DNA from: Sialis fuliginosa
Lineage: Eukaryota; Arthropoda; Insecta; Megaloptera; Sialidae
Direction: 5' to 3'
DNA length: 64,000 nucleotides
Assembly: GCA_961205875.1 (NCBI GenBank)
Contig: OY540812.1
Span: 3,534,001 to 3,598,000 of the forward strand
The first letter of the stretch is position 1. Each line of letters starts with the position of its first letter. The translations under genes were made by a program, and so were the position numbers. Positions 53,710 to 64,000 of the stretch are shown one piece after another. Below the pieces are notes generated by a model. That model did no database searches. It was not told the DNA's origin and saw only the letters and a list, made by a program, of their open reading frames with translations.

Positions 53710-54980
53710 ACATACTATAATTTTTCATTTACATATATATTCAATTTTAAAACTTGTAAATTAATAAGTTTAAGTAGCAAATTTATCGTTTGACCGTCTT
53801 GAAACATCTGAATTTATATTGAAATCTATGCAGGTTAAGAGAAAGAAGGGGGGAGCTGCGACATAGCAAGTCAACAAGCTTTTTTTCCTCGTTAAAGAAA
53901 ATTTCTTAGATTTTTTAGCGGGGAGGGGCCGGTGAAAATGCTGGTCTAGGGATCCGAATTTGGGGTCGATGAAAACCATCTATACCTACTTAATTATAAT
54001 AATCATTGAAAGGTAGAGTTTGCTTTAAATAAAATAATAATTAGTTGTGAATTGATCCATTTTATTTATATCGAATGAATATGTTATTAGGATAGTTTGA
54101 GAATTGTTACAATAACTTATTTATATTATTTTCATATTGACAATCCGTCCGCCGAAAAGCACTCTACGATAGCTTATAGAGTATGTATATTTGCATTTCA
54201 GACATTCGAGGTGTACGAATATGAAGAGATTTGAAGCGATTAAATTTTCACTTAATATTAAATTGATTTAAGTGATCTGAAGTCATTATAAGTCGGATTA
54301 TTTGTGTTCTGTGCTTCCCTTTTCGTTGAAGGTGTATTAAAATTTAATTAAGTGAAACATTAAAATTGATTTCATGTGTATATGCAGTTTAAAGACGTGT
54401 GGGGCATTTTACAATTAAGTTTTTTATTTAATCCTGAAGTTGAACAGATTATTTAAATGTGTTATATTTTTTAAGATGAATTAGAATAATTAAAATTGAA
54501 ATGAACAGTAATTAATTCGTGAACTTCTGTTTGTTGGTTTTCAAAATTTCGCCAATATGGTCTATCTGTCTGTCTGATTTTCTCAGAAACTTCTGAACAG
54601 ATTTAATTTAGGTGTTTCACGAGGAAAGTTTTATAAGGTGTATAATTTGTGGATATTTTCAAGTCGGAAAAAACAATCGTTTGAGAGGTATAGCGATAAG
54701 TGAAAATAATGTTTAATAGGTTTATTACAGATTAAATTTATATCCCTAAGTAACATCGGGTTCAATGTGCTAGTTTTCTTATAAAATTTAAATTAATTTT
54801 ACTTCCTCCAACTCACTTTAATTTCATATTATTATTTTAAATTCAAATCGAGCCAATTTATTTATTAATTTTTTTTAAAACGATTTTTTTTTAGATAGTT
54901 AGCGATAAGTGAAAATAAGGTTTAATTAAATTTATATCCTCGGATAACACTCACTTTACTTCCTCCAAGTCCTTTTTTAT
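53710..54980. other. AT-rich non-coding stretch
   Basis: No gene is seen. 'agcgataagtgaaaata' recurs at 54690 and 54901, each followed by 'gtttaat', and 'ttatatcc' and 'tcactttacttcct'-like words follow, suggesting a local diverged duplication of about 210 bp. Confidence 0.4.
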
Positions 54981-54984
54981 ATTA

Positions 54985-55295
54985 TTATTTTATCAAAATT
55001 TTAAATTGATTTTTCCGTTTCACGTTACGACACTTTTCGTTTTATGTCATTTTGACGTTTGCATAAATTTAAGATTTATATTGAAATTGTCAAAAATTAA
55101 AAATATACGAAAAAATAATCAGGTGCGTTTTAAGAAAAATTTCGAACTAATATTTTTTAGTAAAATTGTATAAAAATTAAATAGTTAACCAATTCTAATC
55201 AATTTATCTGAGCATCAGTTTTTATTTAAATTGTTCAATAATTAACTACCTTTGGTGAATTTTGCACGAGGAAGCACTGTGCATTTACTTGGCAG
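54985..55295 (+). repeat. Dispersed repeat E, copy 6
   Basis: 'aaattttaaattgatttttc', 'acgacacttttcgtt', 'aattgttcaataattaacta', 'cacgaggaagcactgtgcat' and 'ttacttggcagatg'. The 5' end is missing. Confidence 0.72.
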
Positions 55296-55299
55296 ATGT

Positions 55300-55700
55300 T
55301 TTTTTTATGAGATTTAAATTTACGATTAAAGTGGCAAATGTTTCTTTTCACTGTGTGCATTTATTTTTTGCATTAAATGCATAATACATCTCATATATCA
55401 TATTCAATGTCAATAATGTTAAAACGCTTAAAAAAACTCGGACAAAATATGACATGAAAGCTTTTTTACCGATAAACTGTGATTGAAAAGTAGATGGGTG
55501 CGCGCTGTAACAGAAAATACAGGGCAGCTTATGTCAGCCGTGAACCTATGAGATCATATCAGCTATGATCGATTGCCAATTTGAAGTTTTTTCATACGTG
55601 CACAAAAGGGTCATTTTAAAAGCTTTTTTGTGAAATATTTTTTATCATCAATATAACTAAAATTTATTTTTTGAACTTGTTGAATATTTTATTTCAAAAC
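55300..55700. other. AT-rich non-coding stretch
   Basis: No gene is seen. Confidence 0.4.
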
Positions 55701-55703
55701 AAA

Positions 55704-56775
55704 AGTGCTTCCCTTTCTTTATGGGTAAATTAATACAAATCTGTGTTTTCAGTTAATAAATAATTAAAAAATATTATAAGAATATTCATTTTTATGCGCA
55801 ACCCAAACATTTTAACCAAAAGTCAAAAATAACATTTAATATTAATTTACACGTTTAATTATAAAATTATAATACCTCTACGTCTTATTTTCTTGTATTT
55901 TAGTCGATATTTGTATGACGAGTTGAAGTTCACTGCAGGAAATTTCACTAAATTTTTTTGAATTTTTGATTTCGTTAAAAGTATGTTTATTGTAAAGAAA
56001 ATGACGTGAAAAGTTGTTTGTTTCAAACCGCAGGTCTGTATCTCAAACCGTTCTCGAGATATAGCCTCTCAAAGTTTTAGTTTTTTCAAAATTTTGAAGA
56101 GAAATGGTCCTAACTTTTGAACGGATAGTCGGAATTGATTTTAGTTGACGGATTTGGAATCAGCGTGTCAAAATCTATATAATGACATGTATAATTCCTT
56201 AAAACTCGAAAAAAAAAAATTCACGAAAAATCGAAAAAATTCAAAGGGGTATACCTTAAAAAAATGTCGATTTTTGGCCAAAATTTTTTTGTTGGATTTT
56301 AAAGTATTATACATGTCATTATATAGATTTTGACACGCTGATTTCAAATCCGTCAACTAAAATCAATTCCGACCACCCGTTCAAAAGTTATGGCCTTATT
56401 TCTCCAAAAATTTGAAAAAACTAAAACTTTGAGAGGCTATATCTCGAGAACGGTTTGAGATACAGACCTGCGGTTTGGAACAAACAACTTTTCACGTCAT
56501 TTTCTATACAATAAACATACTTTTAACGAAATCAAAAATTCTAAATTTTTTAGTGAAATTTCCTGCAATGAACTTCAACTCGTCATACGAATATAGACTA
56601 AATTACAAGAAAATAAAACGTAGAATTATTTAGTTACTATATAAATATATAAGAATTTATTTAAAAAACTAAAAGCTTAAACTAAAGCAGTTTAATAACT
56701 AGTTTTTTTTATTAATAGGACGGAGAGGATTGACAAAATATGCTTCCCTTTTAAAAATTTCACGCCTCGCCACTG
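55704..56775. mobile_element. hAT-type foldback element, copy 2 (left end lost)
   Basis: It is similar to 10536-11628 throughout the palindrome and right end ('cacgcctcgccactg' at 56761-56775). The first 30 or so bases with the left terminus are missing. The mirrored frames are again open on both strands (56145-56333 and 56168-56356). No target duplication can be tested. Confidence 0.88.
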
Positions 56776-56779
56776 CAAT

Positions 56780-57675
56780 TAACTTAATTTTTTTTAGCAA
56801 CTATGATTATTTAATCCTCCTCAAAGAAATAATTTATAATTTTTTGGTATTATAATTATTGTATTTTAACATTTGTCGAAGATTTAAAATATCTATATTT
56901 TGACATTAAATTTAAATTATCAGTAATTCTGAAACATGCACAAACATTCGTAAAATATTGAAATAGAAACAACTTTTCTCACGGTATATTTAAGAATAAA
57001 TGGTACTGCTTTCCACGGAACATTAAACTGTTCATAATATTATCAAATTTCAAATAAATAATAACCATTAATTAAATCCAGAAATACACGAAAAATGATA
57101 GACACGTGTCAAAAGACGCGTACATAAAATATCAAAAAATCACTGTCATTATATGATTATAATATAACCTTTCATGTAAACCCATTTATTATAATGAATT
57201 ATCACGGAATGGGCCGGTGCTCGGCGTATTTACAAGATTATAATTTTGATAAAAAACCGTGTCTGTCAAAACATACCATCTGATGAACAAAACGCAGTTT
57301 TGTGTTTATTAATATTTAAGAACGTGTAATTACGGTATGTATACACTGTCAGCAGCTATTGTAATTATATTTATGCATGCACAGGCGCAGTGGCGTGTCG
57401 AGGATACTTTTATGGGGTTTGATGTTTTTGTATTTTATTAATTATGTCTTTACATAACAGAATATTTGGTTTTTATCATAAAATTAACATATTTAATTTA
57501 ATAAAAAATGACTAGCTCTTACATTATAAAAAAGAGATTAAACGCGCACTATTTTAAATGAAATGAGAAATAGTGAAGAGCATTACATAAACTTAAATAC
57601 TTAATGAAATATTATAACATTTGTAAACAAAATTGAACAGTATTTTTTGTGTTTTAGCAATAGTTAATATAAACT
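56780..57675. other. AT-rich non-coding stretch
   Basis: No gene is seen. 'cagtggcgtgtcgagg' at 57389 looks like another hAT terminus, with no partner found. Confidence 0.4.
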
Positions 57676-57679
57676 AGCG

Positions 57680-57997
57680 TTAAAAAAATACTTTCTGTTC
57701 ATTAAAGAAATAATATCCGTATGGAGAACCATACATGACTTCTATGTTCTTTCTATCTTTTTTTAAATAATTTTTAAATATAAATTTTTTTTTAAATATT
57801 TTATTTATATAACCTACTACTATGAATATAAATTTCGTAATACATAAAAAACATATTATACTTACGACAGTTACAGCTGTTATTGTCATTTGTATATAAA
57901 TATAATCTAGTGTCCTAATGTCAAAAACATAATACACATTCGTAGAACAACTAATTTGACAATCTGAATTTAGTTGCATTTGTTTCCAAGGCAACAT
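57680..57997 (-). CDS. Unrecognised 105-codon frame with one hydrophobic segment
   Basis: It starts MLPWKQMQLNSDC. A hydrophobic stretch at about residues 38-64 could be a membrane segment; a lysine-rich part and YGSPYGYYFF follow. Not repeated in the window. No family is recognised. AT-rich DNA readily produces I/F/K/Y-rich frames, so this may well be chance. Confidence 0.12.
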   Translation of the reverse strand: MLPWKQMQLNSDCQISCSTNVYYVFDIRTLDYIYIQMTITAVTVVSIICFLCITKFIFIVVGYINKIFKKKFIFKNYLKKDRKNIEVMYGSPYGYYFFNEQKVFF

Positions 57998-57999
57998 GA

Positions 58000-58480
58000 A
58001 TTAATGACGTTTTAATTAGTATTTAAAATTACAATTTTGAGGGTGTTTTTCACCCCTTAGGCACGTACAAATAATAAATGTCCATTAGGTTCAATTGAAC
58101 TACAAATATACCAAGTCTTATCAAAATTAGTGAGATAATACTCGCAACGTAGTAAAATTTCGAATATTTCCAAAACCCCTAATCCGATTAGCACCAAAAT
58201 CAATAGGTCTGGAGTACTCACTAAGACAAACATTTTTTACAAACATAATTCAGCAAAAAGAGGTCGTCAACTTGGTTCTCTAGGGCCAACATTGCACATG
58301 ATACATATGCATCGTTTTTGTATTTTAAATATTAATTTATACACTGATGAACATCATACGATTCTCAAGTTACCTGCTAATTGTGTATTCACTCATCAGG
58401 CATTAAGTTTTTTGACAAGCGTGTTGCAGCAAGTGTGGGGTCCCGCCGCGCTGCTATGCTTACCATCTGCCTATTATACC
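58000..58480. other. Non-coding stretch
   Basis: No gene is seen. Confidence 0.35.
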
Positions 58481-58489
58481 TTTGCGAGT

Positions 58490-58570
58490 GCGTGTGTGTG
58501 TGTGTCTGTGTGTTATGATATAGCGAGCACAACGTCTTATCCGCGAGGTGAAGGTGGAGGTGGTGGTCAT
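58490..58570 (+). repeat. (GT)n microsatellite and GGT-rich patch
   Basis: A GT run at about 58490-58512 and 'gaaggtggaggtggtggtc' at 58550. Neighbouring frames on both strands are driven by the repeat. Just downstream 'ggttcgatgctcgcgcgc' is GC-rich. Confidence 0.7.
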
Positions 58571-58786
58571 GCACAGATACGGATCTAGAGTCCACCGGTT
58601 CGATGCTCGCGCGCACCCACACCCGAGGCGGTTACTTCCGGTTGTACGGAACAATCGTTTGTTTGGGATAGGTGTACAGTACACCACTCTGTATGTAGAA
58701 CCCAGCACTAATATCTTTATTTATTAAGTACAGTATAACAAAAAAATTAAATATAGTTTTATGATTCATAATTTAATTTTTTTTAT

Positions 58787-58875
58787 TATACCGGGTGTTC
58801 CAAACTACCCGTCCACTATCTTCAATAGTTTGGGCGTAAAACATAGTGGACGGGTGGTCTGGAACACCCGGTATA
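58787..58875. mobile_element. 89-bp palindromic miniature element
   Basis: 'tataccgggtgttccaaact' plus 'acccgtccactat' and 'atagtggacgggt' plus 'ggaacacccggtata' are inverted; the loop is about 23 bp. 'accgggtgttcca' is like some mariner-type ends, and TA is part of the palindrome at both ends. Confidence 0.75.
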
Positions 58876-59097
58876 AAATAGATAATTGTTTTCTCAAATA
58901 GAGCCTTATTCTGACTAAAAGTCGTAAACTACACAGAAAAAAATGCATTGAGCAAAATAATCCTTGTTTCAAATATACCGAAAATAAAATTTTATCTTTT
59001 TATACGTGTAACCTTTATCTAGTATATCGCATAATACGTTCTTAGGTAAACTGTAGGTATAACTGTTAACGAAATTTGAAAAAAAAGTTTAACAATC

Positions 59098-59755
59098 CAT
59101 ACTAATTATTATAAATGCGAAAATGTGTTTTTTTTTTGTCTATTTGTTACCTTTTCATGGCTAAACCGTTGAACTGATCTTGATGAAATTTGACAGGGAG
59201 ATAGTTTGTATCCTCAGGAAGGACATATGCTACTTTGTATTCCAAAATTTGTATCCCAAAAAAATTATTAGATAAAGAAATGTTTATGTGGCATTTGTAC
59301 GTGTGACCTATTTTATCGACTACCTATATTGTGTTTACTAAAGTAAAAATTACCATGTACCCCTTTTGAGAGTTAAATGTTACCAGTTTTACCTTTAGGG
59401 TCAGATCTGGGGGGGAGGGGTAGTGAAATTTTTGAAAAAATGCATACATAGAAATGTAAAAAATCAAATAACAAAAAAAATCGCATCTATGCAGAATTTG
59501 TTATTCAAAATACAAAATTATTTAATAAAAATATATTAACAAGTACTTTTTAAAACACTTTCGCGTATTCTTTGGGTACGCGCACCACACTTTAGTAAAC
59601 ACTGGACTATCATAACAGAAATCTGTATTACCTAACCTTCTTCTACTTCTTTATCTTCGCGTGTGATAGCTTCTACTTAATCTAAATTCCACGTGAACTA
59701 CATATATAAATCTTATTATATGACGTGAATGAAATTGCGGGTAATGGCTAGTAAA
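59098..59755 (+). repeat. Dispersed repeat R, copy 8, split by an insertion
   Basis: The 5' part (59098-59322, 'actaattattataaatgcga' ... 'ctattttatcgacta') and the 3' part (59607-59755, 'ctatcataacagaaatctgt' ... 'gaaattgcgggtaatggcta') are interrupted at 'cgacta/ctatca', a site intact in the other copies. Confidence 0.8.
59323..59606. mobile_element. Miniature element inserted in repeat R
   Basis: 'gtgtttactaaagt' (59331-59344) and 'actttagtaaacac' (59589-59602) are inverted. Comparison with uninterrupted R copies dates it after that R copy. Target duplication may be 3 bp (cta). It contains 'gatctgggggggaggggt'. Confidence 0.7.
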
Positions 59756-59759
59756 TTAC

Positions 59760-60235
59760 ATATAAAACATATTTTTAATGTTATTCTTTTGTTGTTTTCT
59801 AAAAAAATAATAGTAATAGCGTCATAATAAAATGAATATACTTATATTAAATTAATTTTGTGCACGTCCAGAGTTGCGGGCAGTACGCATTCTGCGGCTG
59901 ACACAATCTACAGTGCAATAAATTCGGTGCTGTAAAATGCAGATGGTCAGATAAATTATACAGATGGTAAATTTATTATTTTATTTATTTGATATTTGGT
60001 AATAACTACGGGAAATTCATTCTATTTGAATAATATGACCTATTTGCATAAAGTACAACTTTACAATGTCTGTGTGTGGGATCATTTAATCTTCAAATTG
60101 GATTATACAATTGTATATTCACAGTGGAATAAATGCATCGTATTTTATACAAATTATTTAATTGGGTTGAACATTTACATAATTATTATTATAATAATTA
60201 TTCAAGTGAAACTTTTTTTTAGCGAAACTAGTGGA
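59760..60235. other. AT-rich non-coding stretch
   Basis: No gene is seen. A 119-codon frame at 59996-60355 has an isoleucine run from an ATT repeat and runs into repeat Y; rejected. Confidence 0.4.
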
Positions 60236-60239
60236 GTGA

Positions 60240-60435
60240 AAATTTTTTTTTTCGAATCTTCGAAACGCTATTTACGCAAAATTTGCATTTATATACCCTT
60301 AAAACACCTACCAAAGGAATTTGTAATTGGATGTCATCCTGAGGTTCCTAAATGATTTTCTTTATTAAAAAAAAACATAAATTTTTGGGCATTATATCTC
60401 GGTAACGGTGTAAGATATTTGAATGCGCAATAAAC
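60240..60435 (+). repeat. Dispersed repeat Y, copy 2
   Basis: It matches 2940-3150 (see that entry), ending 'gatatttgaatgcgcaataa'. The 29-bp word shared with 12598-12626 follows at about 60459-60487. Confidence 0.7.
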
Positions 60436-60489
60436 CGTATATAAACATCCATCTTTCTCTTATACATCTACTCATCGCTCTCTCACCAT

Positions 60490-61090
60490 ATGCTCACCAT
60501 AACGAAATTATTTGGTTTTCGATTTCAAAATATTTTCTTGATCTTTCCATTAATAATAATTTTAATGATAAATAGTTATATTAAATATATATTTTATAAG
60601 GTCAATATACTGTATGTTGGAAAAAAGAACACATATCAAATTATATATAAAATAACATCCTCAATAACGGTTTTATAAACATCAAACGGAAGTTGTAAAA
60701 GCTTTGCTTTGTAATAATCAGTGTTACCAATTCCTTAAACACATATTTTCCATTATATTGATACGTATGTAATGTTACTTACATATGAGTAAATTGTGTT
60801 TTAAGACATTTAAAATTATAAGTACTTGAATATAAAGTAACTCACCCGTATAAAATATACAAAAAACAATGCAAAAAATAAAATAAGTCCATTAGAACTT
60901 CCGAGAGGCGAACATGAATGGAAACAATACTATTTATTTTCTATATAAGAACATTAACAAAGAAACTTATAGAAAATCGGTTTGAAAATTTGGAATACAT
61001 TAATACAAAACATAGAATAAGTTTGTTTTTAAAATCTATTTAAATTATTAAAAATTTTTTTCCAAACATTTTTTTACCCTTTCAGAGATA
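60490..61090. other. AT-rich non-coding stretch
   Basis: No gene is seen. Confidence 0.4.
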
Positions 61091-61094
61091 TGCA

Positions 61095-61310
61095 GCAAGT
61101 GACTGAGTGCCTCCCACTATATGCAAAATATAAAAATTAAAGACTTTTTTTTTGTTGCTACCCCAGTCTGCAATTTTTTGCATGTTACTAATTTTAATTA
61201 TCTTTTTTTTTGTTCCTCAATCTTGCCGACCCCAATTTTTACGCTATTGTGGGAGCCCCTTATGCTCGAGGCACTGTCCCGGTGGAAGGGGGGAGGGGGG
61301 AGGGGGGATG
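61095..61310 (+). repeat. hAT-like repeat K, copy 3, ending in G-rich runs
   Basis: 'gcagcaagtgac', 'atatgcaaaatataaaaatt', 'ttgttgctaccccagtctgc', 'catgttactaattttaatta' and 'cttatgctcgaggcactgtc' follow copy 1. Three G6 runs separated by single A lie at 61288-61307. Frames in all three phases here are artefacts. Confidence 0.6.
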
Positions 61311-61314
61311 GCAC

Positions 61315-62550
61315 AAAACACTAAAAGTAAAGCTTGCACTTGTCTCAATTTTTTTAAAATTAATTTTAGTTATTACTATAATAATATCATGTCCTAATTT
61401 TTTTTAACATCCTGTATGACTTATTCTTACATGTAATATATTTGTTATCATGTACCACACATGTAAATAAACTAATACTTATGTGATATATCTATTCCAG
61501 TCACACTGATGTGTTCCGCTTAGTGGTTTTTCTTTCACAAACGTAATTCACCGTTGATGTCAGCGGAAAACACCTGTAATATTGTATCAATGGAAACCGT
61601 TAAATTGTGGTCTTATAAATTTCTCACCTCGTAATATTTCACAAAACAATAATTAACAAATCTTGTCATATACTTTACCACAATTTCCTGTATGTTATTT
61701 TTTTGTTTTTTATCAAATCGGTTTACAGTATTACTGCAATTACAAAGTACAATTGAAAAACATCTTCTGTTTGTTTTCTCATGTCCATTTGTGTGTTAAC
61801 ATTTAACATATAACGCATGAAGTTAGCCGCACAACTAAAATCACACTGTAATATAAACCGGACTTATATTTATTTGTTTACGATTTCGAAACAACTAATC
61901 CGATTTTTGTTTGGTTTTCACTGTCCCATAGATCCGTTCTTTCTGGAGTTAATAGCTTAATCGTCAATATTTTCTAAACTGTGATTTTTTCTATGACACA
62001 CACGTGGTATTTAGTGCTATCTGACATTGACAGATGTCAATTTTGACGTATATATAGCAAAATAATATAGATTTTGGTTGAAATTGTTGAAAATTTGTAC
62101 ACAAATATACGAAAATAATAATAAATAGTAATAATAATATAAAAATACCACTTGGCTGTATTACTAATTGTAAGTAAAGAACGCCAATAGAAAAAGAAGA
62201 TTAATATAAAAATGAAAATGTAATAAAAGAATATAAAAATATCAAATATGTTCACAGAAAAACATGACATAATTAATCAGAATTTTTTAATCACTTTTAG
62301 AAGAATTATTATTGAAGACATCTAATTATTGATGTCAAATAATTAAATATTATTACATCTAAATCTGTTATGTTACATACAATATGAAATGGTAATAAAT
62401 AAAAAAAGCGTATATTAAAGGAGGCCATGTCACAAACATATGATATTTATTGAACCATAAATCGGCCACCTTCACTATATATTTCAAAAGCTATTTGTCT
62501 TTCTTTTATGGTGCCATTTTGAAAATTGATATTGGGATATATGAAATGAT
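61315..62550. other. AT-rich non-coding stretch
   Basis: No gene is seen. 61520-61580 has a weak inverted pair (gtgttccgct / agcggaaaacac). Confidence 0.4.
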
Positions 62551-62554
62551 AAAG

Positions 62555-62655
62555 CTCTATGGCAGTAGCGTGGTCATAAGTTTACAAACAATGCTACATC
62601 AGCAGCTAGTAGCTCTGGGTTCGTATCGAGGCGATTCCTTTCAGATTTTTCAATA
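62555..62655 (+). other. Possible tRNA-derived SINE remnant
   Basis: 'ggcagtagcgtggtcataag' is A-box-like and 'gggttcgtatcgagg' B-box-like, about 50 bp apart, with a short AAT-rich tail at 62650. Both boxes are imperfect. Confidence 0.25.
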
Positions 62656-62775
62656 ATAATAACGTTATGGCTATCCAGCTATCATATCGATAGAGGAAGA
62701 CTGCTTTAGACGTATGCGGAAACATATATGTTTCAATATTATCTATATGTTGTTACACATAATTTTTTATAGTAT

Positions 62776-63012
62776 ACTAGCTGTTACCCGCGATTTCTTC
62801 CGCATGGAATTTATGTTAAGTAATACAGATTTCTATTATGATAGTCGATAAAAAAGGTTTTTAGTTTCACATTTGCACGTTAGATGCTACTATGCCTATA
62901 ATTTACAAATTCCTCAGGATGTAAGTTATCTCCCTGCCAAATTTCATCAACATCGGTTCAGCCGTTTAGCCGTGTAAAGGTAACAAACAGAACTTTTGAA
63001 TTTATAATATTT
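62776..63012 (-). repeat. Dispersed repeat R, copy 9
   Basis: 'actagctgttacccgcgatt', 'aatacagatttctattatga', 'gcacgttagatgctac', 'ctgccaaatttcatcaacat' and 'ggttcagccgtttagccgtg'. The middle is partly deleted. Confidence 0.78.
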
Positions 63013-63014
63013 AA

Positions 63015-63600
63015 TTGAACTTTTATGAGTGATTCGTGTGTGGTGAAATTTTGGGTGGCTATGTTGGAAGTTGGGTAGTAGCAAAACGAAATATTATATG
63101 ACCCCCCTCCCCCCCTCACAACCCGCTCTTTTTAGTGAATTTTTGCATAAGTTGTATATAATATGTAATATTTTAATTTATGATTTAAGTTTTCCAGATA
63201 ATATTGGGATAAATATGTACAAGCTGTAATAATACATTAAACGTGCTTCTTAGGGCGTAATTATCTCGATTTTTTTATATAGAAACCAATCTTTGTATTT
63301 GTTATAAAAAAGTAAGTAAATCTTTATAAATTTTCATCCCTTAGCAAAATCCACCCAATTGATTTTTATAAAACTTGAAAAAAATTTTTTTTTGACTGTA
63401 TCGAATTTTCTAGACGACTTTTAAGCCCTTTAGTAATTTGGGGAATAATTTAACATATACATTTAATAGATTTAGTATGAAAGTACTTATATACTCATAG
63501 GAATAAATATTTTAAGGTAATTTATTTATATTAAATATTACATAGGTAAAATTTCAATCGAGGAAATTATTATCCGTCAATTTTGTGTTGTACTGAACAA
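63015..63600. other. AT-rich non-coding stretch
   Basis: It has C-rich runs at 63102-63116. No gene is seen. Confidence 0.4.
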
Positions 63601-63604
63601 AGCC

Positions 63605-63690
63605 TTGCCATAACTGGGCATCAAACCTGTGACAAATGGTGTGGATCAGAGAAACGCTGTGACCCCTCTGAACCATTCGAGTGTAGGTTT
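63605..63690 (-). other. Likely tRNA-derived SINE fragment
   Basis: On the minus strand 'tggttcagaggggtcacagc' resembles the A-box part of tRNA-derived SINEs and 'aggtttgatgcccag' the B box, about 45 bp apart. The intervening 'gtttctctgatcc' also fits. The tail is not clear. Confidence 0.4.
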
Positions 63691-63863
63691 TGAATCTTTT
63701 ATACAGATAGGAAAATACAACTGCGCATTTGAATATCGTTATTAGATACATATACTTGCACATATTAGCTCTTTTTTATTAGTAATTATTAATTGGCAGA
63801 TAGTTAATGATTTTAATTTTTTATTATTGTAATTTAAATTCATACAAAACGGAACCTTTATAG

Positions 63864-64000
63864 CAACGATTCTCAACCTGTGGGGCGCGTGATAAAACTA
63901 AATGGGGGGCGCAAGCATATCGAGAAAAAATATTAAAAAATTCATTTAATTTACTGAAAGAAAAGCAATAAAATACATTCTGACATAATAAAAAATAAAA
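63864..64000 (+). mobile_element. hAT-like terminus at the window edge
   Basis: 'caacgattctcaacctgtgg' followed by 'ggcgcgtgataaaac' and 'ggggggcgcaagc' resembles the 5' ends of widespread non-autonomous hAT elements. The rest lies outside the window. Confidence 0.45.

Noticed and set aside
58292-58708. Three overlapping frames of 77 to 98 codons
   Set aside because: All are built on the GT microsatellite and the GGT-rich patch; opposite strands are open for the same reason.
59996-60355. 119-codon plus-strand frame
   Set aside because: It contains an isoleucine run from an ATT microsatellite and ends inside repeat Y.
61121-61407. Three overlapping plus-strand frames
   Set aside because: They lie in repeat K and the G-run; all three phases being open shows lack of stops, not coding.
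1-64000. CRISPR array, operon, bacterial or viral segment
   Set aside because: The tandem repeats have no regular spacer pattern, and no prokaryotic gene organisation or viral gene was seen on either strand.

Overview
The window looks like insect nuclear DNA: strongly AT-rich, with no bacterial gene organisation, no recognisable host exon, no rRNA and no complete tRNA gene. Several dispersed repeats resemble ones common in moth, caddisfly and other insect genomes: the 'aaccgatcttgatgaaattt ... acccgcgacttcgt ... tagctagta' family, the 'gaagtcggtt' motif, hAT-type and mariner-type ends, and short cctaacctaac tracts. I would not assign an order from this alone. The window reads as intergenic or deep intronic DNA made largely of small non-autonomous transposable elements.

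Layout. 0-9 kb: a hairpin repeat, a 55-bp-TIR element (300-616), a dispersed repeat R (1408-1742), repeat E (5449-6110), an element with nested hairpins (7088-7429), and an alternating A-B-A-B tandem array (8587-8932). 10-18 kb: a 1.1-kb hAT foldback with an 8-bp target duplication (10536-11628), another TIR element (12231-12567), a 134-bp insertion flanked by 16-bp direct repeats that carries a hammerhead-core-like motif (12818-12951), a TA-flanked element with about 113-bp TIRs (13506-13901), and a 687-bp palindrome (17039-17725). 19-32 kb: more TIR elements (19031-19538, 22625-22961, 23465-24014, 25220-25572, 31663-32049). 32-43 kb: a hAT element with a duplicated right terminus (32517-32954), a pair of near-identical 588-bp TIR elements (34466-35053 and 41940-42527), and a partly tandem retroelement-like region (39140-40110). 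45-64 kb: a nested element-in-element (45406-46106), a broken mariner transposase (49709-49953), a second copy of the hAT foldback (55704-56775), an 89-bp palindrome (58787-58875), more R copies, and a hAT-like end running off the right edge.

The only protein-coding remnant I can name is the mariner pseudogene. Unique, GC-richer patches (near 2.5, 9.0, 11.9, 18.0, 34.1 and 43.0 kb) could be regulatory DNA of an unseen neighbouring gene, but this is inference. The two most interesting signals are (i) seven loci sharing a CTGAnGA / short stem / GAAA motif with compensatory stem changes, one of them inside the insertion flanked by 16-bp repeats, and (ii) the 588-bp element pair, in which every substitution inside the open frames is silent.
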